From Halomarinibacterium sp041392125 (lineage in GTDB: Bacteria > Bacteroidota > Bacteroidia > Flavobacteriales > Flavobacteriaceae), in contig JAWKMR010000010.1 of assembly GCA_041392125.1 (NCBI GenBank), positions 1 to 64,000 on the forward strand: a DNA stretch of 64,000 bases, in the 5' to 3' direction. Numbering within the stretch: the first letter of the stretch is position 1; each line of letters starts with the position of its first letter. Below the pieces are notes generated by a model. That model was given only the letters and a program-made list of their open reading frames with translations. It did no database searches and had not been told where the DNA came from. Position numbers and translations under genes: made by a program. Positions 59,582 to 64,000 of this stretch are shown here, piece after piece.

Positions 59582-60820
59582 ATGCCCAAAATCTTTCCTT
59601 TTAAAGCCATACGTCCCACACGAGATAAGGTTAGTTTACTTGCCTCTCGTTCTTATGAGAGTTATACGCAAGAACAACTGGAAGCCAGATTGAGAGACAA
59701 TCCCTTTTCGTTTTTACAGATTGTAAATCCGGGGTTTAAATACCAAAAAGAGATTTCGGGTGTAGAACGCTATCAACTGGTTAAAAATCGTTACCAGGAA
59801 TTTAAGGAAGATGGTATTTTTATGCAAGAGGCACAACCCAGTTTTTATGTCTATAAAATTGTCAATCGGGAAGAAAATGTCTTCCACGGGATTGTCGCCG
59901 CAGCAAGTATAGAAGATTACGAAAAAGACATCATTAAAAAGCACGAGGATACCCTTGCTGAAAAGGAAGTACTTTTTAAAGAATATCTAAAAACTGTGGG
60001 CTTTAATGCTGAAGCCGTACTCCTTACCTATCCCGATAATTCAAAATTAACCCAACTTATAAAAAAAGTGATGGAAACACGCGCCGAATACGAGTTTACC
60101 ACCACGTATCGCGACACCCACTATGTTTGGAATGTAGCAGACGCAGCATTACTTCAGCAGATTGAATCCATCTTTGGTGAGATGACAGCCCTTTATATTG
60201 CCGACGGGCACCATCGTTCTGCCTCTTCATATTTATTGGCAAAAGAGTTTCAGCAACAAGAAAAAAATCCTTCCGGAAAGGAATCGTATAACTTTTTTAT
60301 GAGCTATCTCATTCCGGAAAGTGAACTGAAAATTTTTGAATTCAACCGCTTGGTAAAAGATTTAAACGGGCTTAGCAAAGAAGAGTTTTTAATTAAGTTA
60401 GATACCGTTTTCCGAATAGATAAACGTGGGATAGACTATTATAAACCTTCCAAAAAGCATCATTTTAGCATGTATTTGGATGGCGATTTTTATTCCCTTT
60501 ATTTAAGAAAAGACAATTACAATTTCAAAAATGCGTTGGAAGCATTAGACACCTATATTTTATATACCGCTGTTTTGAAACCTATTTTAGGGATTGAAGA
60601 TGCCCGAAACGATAACCGAATTTCTTATTCCCATGGAAAAAGAGATTTGGCCTATGTAAAATCGCAAGTAGATTCCGGTGAATTTAAAGTGGGGTTTGGA
60701 TTGGTTCCCATTACGATAGAGGAAATGAAACAAGTTGCTAATGAAGGATTGACAATGCCTCCCAAGAGCACCTATATTGAGCCAAAGCTAAGGAGTGGTG
60801 TTACTATTTATGAATTTTAA
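59582..60820 (+). CDS. DUF1015 family protein
   Basis: 412 residues, cytosolic, with the DUF1015 core: KIFPFKAIRPTRDKVSLLASRSYESYT, NPFSFLQIVNPGF and TALYIADGHHRSASSYLLAKEF, the most conserved segment with two histidines and an acidic residue. The family resembles SerC-adjacent proteins of unknown activity; a HHR catalytic-like cluster is suggested by the conserved GHHR. It is co-transcribed with the hydroxyacyl-CoA dehydrogenase 1 bp upstream. The role is unknown. Confidence 0.88.
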   Translation: MPKIFPFKAIRPTRDKVSLLASRSYESYTQEQLEARLRDNPFSFLQIVNPGFKYQKEISGVERYQLVKNRYQEFKEDGIFMQEAQPSFYVYKIVNREENVFHGIVAAASIEDYEKDIIKKHEDTLAEKEVLFKEYLKTVGFNAEAVLLTYPDNSKLTQLIKKVMETRAEYEFTTTYRDTHYVWNVADAALLQQIESIFGEMTALYIADGHHRSASSYLLAKEFQQQEKNPSGKESYNFFMSYLIPESELKIFEFNRLVKDLNGLSKEEFLIKLDTVFRIDKRGIDYYKPSKKHHFSMYLDGDFYSLYLRKDNYNFKNALEALDTYILYTAVLKPILGIEDARNDNRISYSHGKRDLAYVKSQVDSGEFKVGFGLVPITIEEMKQVANEGLTMPPKSTYIEPKLRSGVTIYEF

Positions 60821-60821
60821 T

Positions 60822-60907
60822 TTAGTAGGTTGGATAATTGGATTATTAGAATGTTGGATTGTTCCATTGAAGAAATGATTAAACCTTAAACATTAGACAT
60901 TAAGCAT
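60822..60907. repeat. Degenerate GTTGGAT / CATTAGACATTAA spacer repeat
   Basis: The 90-bp gap between DUF1015 and yggS holds GGTTGGATAATTGGATTATT, a second TTGGATTG, and AAACATTAGACATTAAGCAT, with short direct repeats of GTTGGAT and ACATTA. The same TTGGAT/ACATTA vocabulary appears at 61563-61630 and 21749-21800. Confidence 0.6.
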
Positions 60908-60910
60908 GTA

Positions 60911-61564
60911 ATGAATATTTCAGAAAATATATTCCTTCTAAAAAATACCTTACCGGACTACGTTACATTAGTAGCCGTTTCCAAAACGAAACCTGTTTCC
61001 GATATTTTGGAAGCATATAAAGCCGGACAACGTGTTTTTGGAGAGAATAAAATTCAGGAAATGTTTGAAAAATGGGAGCAACTTCCCAAAGATATTGAAT
61101 GGCATATGATTGGCCATGTACAAACCAATAAGGTAAAGTATATGGCTCCTTTTGTGTCCTTAATTCATGCGGTGGATAGCTTAAAACTACTGAAAGAAAT
61201 ACACAAACAAGCTGAAAAATATAATAGAATTATTTCCTGTTTGCTTCAAATTAAAATTGCGGAAGAGGATAGTAAATTTGGAATGACCGAAGAAGACGCG
61301 CTATCTTTATTAACTTCCCCAGCATTAAAAAAACTTACTCAAGTAAAAATTATAGGACTCATGGGAATGGCTACATTTACTGAAGATGAAAACCAATTAA
61401 CGGCTGAATTTTCAACACTGAAAACCTTTTTCGAAAAACATAAAAACACCTTTCAATTTTCCATACTTTCTATGGGAATGAGTGGTGACTATCCCTTAGC
61501 AATTGCTCAGGGGAGTACTATGATTCGTGTGGGAAGTGCTATTTTTGGAGAACGAAATTATTAG
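60911..61564 (+). CDS. YggS family PLP homeostasis protein
   Basis: 217 residues of the COG0325 family, a TIM-barrel pyridoxal-5'-phosphate-binding protein without known catalysis that buffers free PLP. The PLP lysine is in VTLVAVSKTKPVSDI; other landmarks are VFGENKIQEMFEKWEQL, IEWHMIGHVQTNKVKYMAPF and the C-terminal LSMGMSGDYPLAIAQGSTMIRVGSAIFG. Its stop overlaps a dispersed 19-bp repeat. It is separated from the fusion nuclease gene by 73 bp. Confidence 0.94.
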   Translation: MNISENIFLLKNTLPDYVTLVAVSKTKPVSDILEAYKAGQRVFGENKIQEMFEKWEQLPKDIEWHMIGHVQTNKVKYMAPFVSLIHAVDSLKLLKEIHKQAEKYNRIISCLLQIKIAEEDSKFGMTEEDALSLLTSPALKKLTQVKIIGLMGMATFTEDENQLTAEFSTLKTFFEKHKNTFQFSILSMGMSGDYPLAIAQGSTMIRVGSAIFGERNY

Positions 61565-61581
61565 TTGGATGCTGGAAGTTG
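61563..61581 (+). repeat. 19-bp dispersed repeat AGTTGGATGCTGGAAGTTG
   Basis: An exact copy in inverted orientation of 21749-21767. It starts inside the yggS stop codon (TAG at 61562-61564). The remaining gap to the next gene is AT-rich, with ATTACACATTAGAAATT. Confidence 0.88.
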
Positions 61582-61637
61582 AGATTTAGGATATAATAAA
61601 AATTTGACATTAATCATTACACATTAGAAATTTATTC

Positions 61638-63017
61638 TTGTACGCCATTTTAGACATAGAAACCACGGGGGGAAAATACAACGAAGAGGGAATTACCGAA
61701 ATTGCTATTTATAAATTTGATGGACATACCATTGTAGACCAATTTTGTAGTCTTATTAATCCCGAACGAAACATTCAGCCTTTTGTAGTAAATCTTACGG
61801 GAATCAACAATGAAATGCTTCGCAATGCTCCTAAGTTTTATGAAGTTGCCAAACGAATTATTGAAATCACCGAGGGATGTATTGTAGTAGCCCATAATGC
61901 CCAATTTGACAATAGAATCTTAACTACCGAGTTTGACCGACTGGGATACCCCTTTGAGAGAGATACCATTTGTACCGTAGAACTTGCCAAAAAATTAATT
62001 CCGGGAAAAGAGTCCTACAGCTTAGGGAAGTTAACCCGATCCCTGGGAATTCCTATTAGCGATCGGCATCGTGCCCAAGGAGACGCCATGGCTACAGTGA
62101 GTTTGTTTAAATTATTATTAGTAAAAGACACTTCCAAAGAAATCATTCAAAAAATGGTTCGGAAGGATCCAAAGCGTCAATTAGAACCAAAACTTTTAGA
62201 TCTTATTGAGCACGCTCCTACTGAAACGGGAGTCTATTATATGCACCGAAGCGATGGCTCCATCATCTACATTGGGAAGAGTAAAAACATAAAAAAAAGA
62301 ATCATTCAGCATTTTACGAATGATAATCGTAAATCGAAAAAAATACAACTGGAAGTTGCAGAAGTCACTTACGAAAAAACAGGAAGCGAGCTTATTGCCC
62401 TATTAAAGGAAAGTGAAGAGATAAAACGCAACAAACCTATCTACAACAGATCGTTACGCCGAAGCTTGTTTCAATATCAACTATCTTCCTTTCTAGATGA
62501 AAAGGGATATATTAATTTAAAAATTGAAAAGGCCGATAGCCGAAAAAAGGCCATTACTACGTTTACCAACTACCAGCAAGCAAAATCTTCTCTCTATCGT
62601 ATCACCGAGCAACACCAGCTTTGTCAGAAATTGACAGGCCTTTATGAAACTAAAACAAGTTGTTTCTTGCATAGCATTAAAGAATGCTATGGAGCCTGTA
62701 TAGAGAAAGAACCTGCAAATGAATACAATGAACGCGTAAAAGCCTTTTTACAAAATAATAGCTATGCCAATAAACATATGCTAATTATTGATAGAGGGAG
62801 AGATATTGATGAGCGATCTGCCATTTTAATTGAAAACGGAAAATATATTGGCTTTGGTTTCTTCAACTTAAACTACCAAATCAACAATCCTGAGGTTCTA
62901 AAAAGCATTATTACTCCCATGCAAGACAATAGAGACTCGCAGCATATTATCCAGTCGTATCTTCGGAAAAACAAAGTGCTTAAAATTGTAAATTTAACTC
63001 CAGATACGGTAGATTAA
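61638..63017 (+). CDS. DnaQ-type exonuclease fused to a UvrC-like GIY-YIG domain
   Basis: 459 residues from TTG at 61638; no ATG or GTG is available upstream, where an in-frame TAA stands at 61611-61613. Domain 1 (about 1-170) is a DEDDh exonuclease: ILDIETTGG (Asp6, Glu8), VAHNAQFDNRIL and HRAQGDAMAT. Domain 2 has GIY-YIG motifs (GVYYMHRSDG near 198; IIYIGKSKNIKKRI), then four cysteines C329-x12-C342-x7-C350-x3-C354 matching the Fe-S spacing of UvrC. The helix-hairpin-helix and catalytic RNase H-like half of UvrC is absent. Likely DNA repair nuclease. Confidence 0.88.
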   Translation: MYAILDIETTGGKYNEEGITEIAIYKFDGHTIVDQFCSLINPERNIQPFVVNLTGINNEMLRNAPKFYEVAKRIIEITEGCIVVAHNAQFDNRILTTEFDRLGYPFERDTICTVELAKKLIPGKESYSLGKLTRSLGIPISDRHRAQGDAMATVSLFKLLLVKDTSKEIIQKMVRKDPKRQLEPKLLDLIEHAPTETGVYYMHRSDGSIIYIGKSKNIKKRIIQHFTNDNRKSKKIQLEVAEVTYEKTGSELIALLKESEEIKRNKPIYNRSLRRSLFQYQLSSFLDEKGYINLKIEKADSRKKAITTFTNYQQAKSSLYRITEQHQLCQKLTGLYETKTSCFLHSIKECYGACIEKEPANEYNERVKAFLQNNSYANKHMLIIDRGRDIDERSAILIENGKYIGFGFFNLNYQINNPEVLKSIITPMQDNRDSQHIIQSYLRKNKVLKIVNLTPDTVD

Positions 63018-63058
63018 GGAAACTTACGTATTTTTAGATCACAAAAGAGGCTCATCTC

Positions 63059-63895
63059 ATGGCAAAAGCGTATAGTGCTTGGCGCAAAAGAATACACGAC
63101 ATTATCTATGAAGCAGACACTCCTTCCGGGAAATTGTTCGATATAGTTTTATTGATTCTTATTCTGTTAAGTATCATTTTTGTAATGATTGAAAGTGTAA
63201 GAGGTCTTGCGCCTAGGACATATGATTTACTTTATATTGGAGAGTGGGTCATTACCATTTTCTTTTCTATAGAATATATATTACGAATCATTTCAGTAAA
63301 AAAACCTTGGAATTATATTTTCAGTTTTTATGGAATTATAGATTTACTCTCAACCATCCCTTTGTATCTATCCTTTATTTTGGCAGGAAGCAACTATTTA
63401 CTTACTGTAAGAGCATTACGATTGCTTCGGGTTTTCAGAATTCTTAAAATTACGCGCTACATAGGCGAATCGAACAAATTAAAAATTGCCTTGCTACAAA
63501 GTCGTGCGAAAATTCTGGTTTTTCTTTTTGCTGTACTTATTACCGCTGTTATTGCCGGAACATTAATGTATCTCATAGAAGGAGAAGAAAACGGCTTTAC
63601 AAGCATCCCAAGAAGTGTGTATTGGTGTATTGTAACCCTTACCACGGTTGGCTTTGGCGATATTGCTCCTGCAACCCCAATTGGGCAATTTTTAGCGACC
63701 ATTATCATGATTTTAGGTTACGGAATTATTGCCGTACCCACCGGTATTGTAAGTGCAGAATATACTCGCAGTAAAGACTCAAATTACGTGCACGTAAATA
63801 CTCAATCATGCCCCAATTGTAATGCTTCTAAGCACCGAGACGATGCCGATTTTTGCTATAATTGTGGTGAAAGACTAAACACAGAAGATAGCTAA
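63059..63895 (+). CDS. Voltage-gated-type potassium channel with zinc ribbon tail
   Basis: 278 residues. Six-helix channel layout: S1 (DIVLLILILLSIIFVMIESV), S2, S3, a voltage-sensor-like S4 with repeated arginines (VRALRLLRVFRILKITRYIG), S5, pore with selectivity filter TTVGFGD (residues 195-201) and S6. After S6 comes a cytosolic zinc ribbon, C251-x2-C254 and C266-x2-C269. A K+ selectivity filter TxGFGD is present. Gating by voltage is likely; the ribbon function is unknown. The miaA start overlaps its stop by one base. Confidence 0.92.
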   Translation: MAKAYSAWRKRIHDIIYEADTPSGKLFDIVLLILILLSIIFVMIESVRGLAPRTYDLLYIGEWVITIFFSIEYILRIISVKKPWNYIFSFYGIIDLLSTIPLYLSFILAGSNYLLTVRALRLLRVFRILKITRYIGESNKLKIALLQSRAKILVFLFAVLITAVIAGTLMYLIEGEENGFTSIPRSVYWCIVTLTTVGFGDIAPATPIGQFLATIIMILGYGIIAVPTGIVSAEYTRSKDSNYVHVNTQSCPNCNASKHRDDADFCYNCGERLNTEDS

Positions 63896-64000
63896 TGTCT
63901 TTTGAAAGCCCTTTTTTAATCTGCATTGTAGGCCCTACAGCAATAGGTAAAACAAGGCTTTCCATTGCATTGGCAAAAGCTTTTTCTACTGAAATAATTT
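63895..64000 (+). CDS. miaA: Partial tRNA dimethylallyltransferase MiaA
   Basis: The first 35 codons are present before the window ends. They read MSFESPFLICIVGPTAIGKT (Walker A/P-loop) and RLSIALAKAFSTEII, typical of MiaA, which adds dimethylallyl to A37 of tRNAs reading UNN codons. The ATG overlaps the channel gene stop (TAATG) by one base, so the two are coupled. The remaining part lies beyond 64000. Confidence 0.9.
   Translation, partial: MSFESPFLICIVGPTAIGKTRLSIALAKAFSTEII

Overview
The window is a chromosomal segment of a low-GC, gliding-type member of the Bacteroidota, almost certainly a Flavobacteriaceae. The evidence is GldI, a type IX secretion type-B (CHU_C) sorting domain, many lipoproteins, promoter boxes of the Bacteroidota form TAnnTTTG instead of sigma70 -10 boxes, weak Shine-Dalgarno sequences, and gene neighbourhoods typical of the family (mutL-rhomboid, rsh-fur-purA, ostA-DUF368-aroE). 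Coding density is very high. No gap exceeds about 170 bp, and I see no rRNA, tRNA, CRISPR array, prophage or insertion sequence.

Layout. 1-4.5 kb (minus): rhomboid proteases, mutL, a small membrane protein, ribH and a TPR membrane protein. 4.6-6.4 kb: recF and a DciA-like DUF721 gene converging on ndk. 6.6-9.3 kb: nrnA-type phosphoesterase, gldI and a cyclophilin-FKBP lipoprotein, ended by a shared terminator with pepD. 10.8-19.5 kb: DUF3810 membrane protein with a zincin-like motif, two secreted amidohydrolase-family proteins, a glycogen-debranching-like lipoprotein and an RNA methyltransferase. 20-36 kb: M48 protease, rsh, Fur-like regulator, purA, methyltransferase, OstA/LptA-like protein, aminotransferase, TPR protein, tandem DUF368 proteins, aroE and a DUF349 protein. 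36-39 kb (minus): mazG, DUF5606, def, four-helix-bundle gene, ruvX. 39.8-45.6 kb: lipopolysaccharide/glycan assembly cluster of five glycosyltransferases and a lipopolysaccharide-kinase-like protein. 45.6-50.4 kb: tsaC, a CCA-adding-type enzyme, ctaA, a pRiA4b ORF-3 family protein and a nucleoid-associated protein. 50.4-57.6 kb: an ABC exporter behind an ECF-sigma-like promoter, a T9SS cargo protein, methyltransferases, a lipoprotein and a GNAT. 57.7-64 kb: Gfo/Idh oxidoreductase, hydroxyacyl-CoA dehydrogenase, DUF1015, YggS, a DnaQ-UvrC-like fusion nuclease, a potassium channel with a zinc ribbon, and the start of miaA.

A recurring theme is the cell envelope: OstA-like LPS transport, tandem DUF368 (polyprenyl-phosphate recycling), a glycosyltransferase cluster and a putatively stress-induced ABC exporter. 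The rest is mostly conserved housekeeping. The most unusual signals are the ECF-type promoter before the ABC exporter, the DnaQ/GIY-YIG fusion that keeps the four UvrC Fe-S cysteines, a MutL without its metal-binding motif, a Fur homolog without its CxxC, three amidohydrolase modules of which only one keeps metal ligands, and several families of short dispersed intergenic repeats. I did not find a clear-cut new multi-gene system. The text below separates what is seen from what is inferred.
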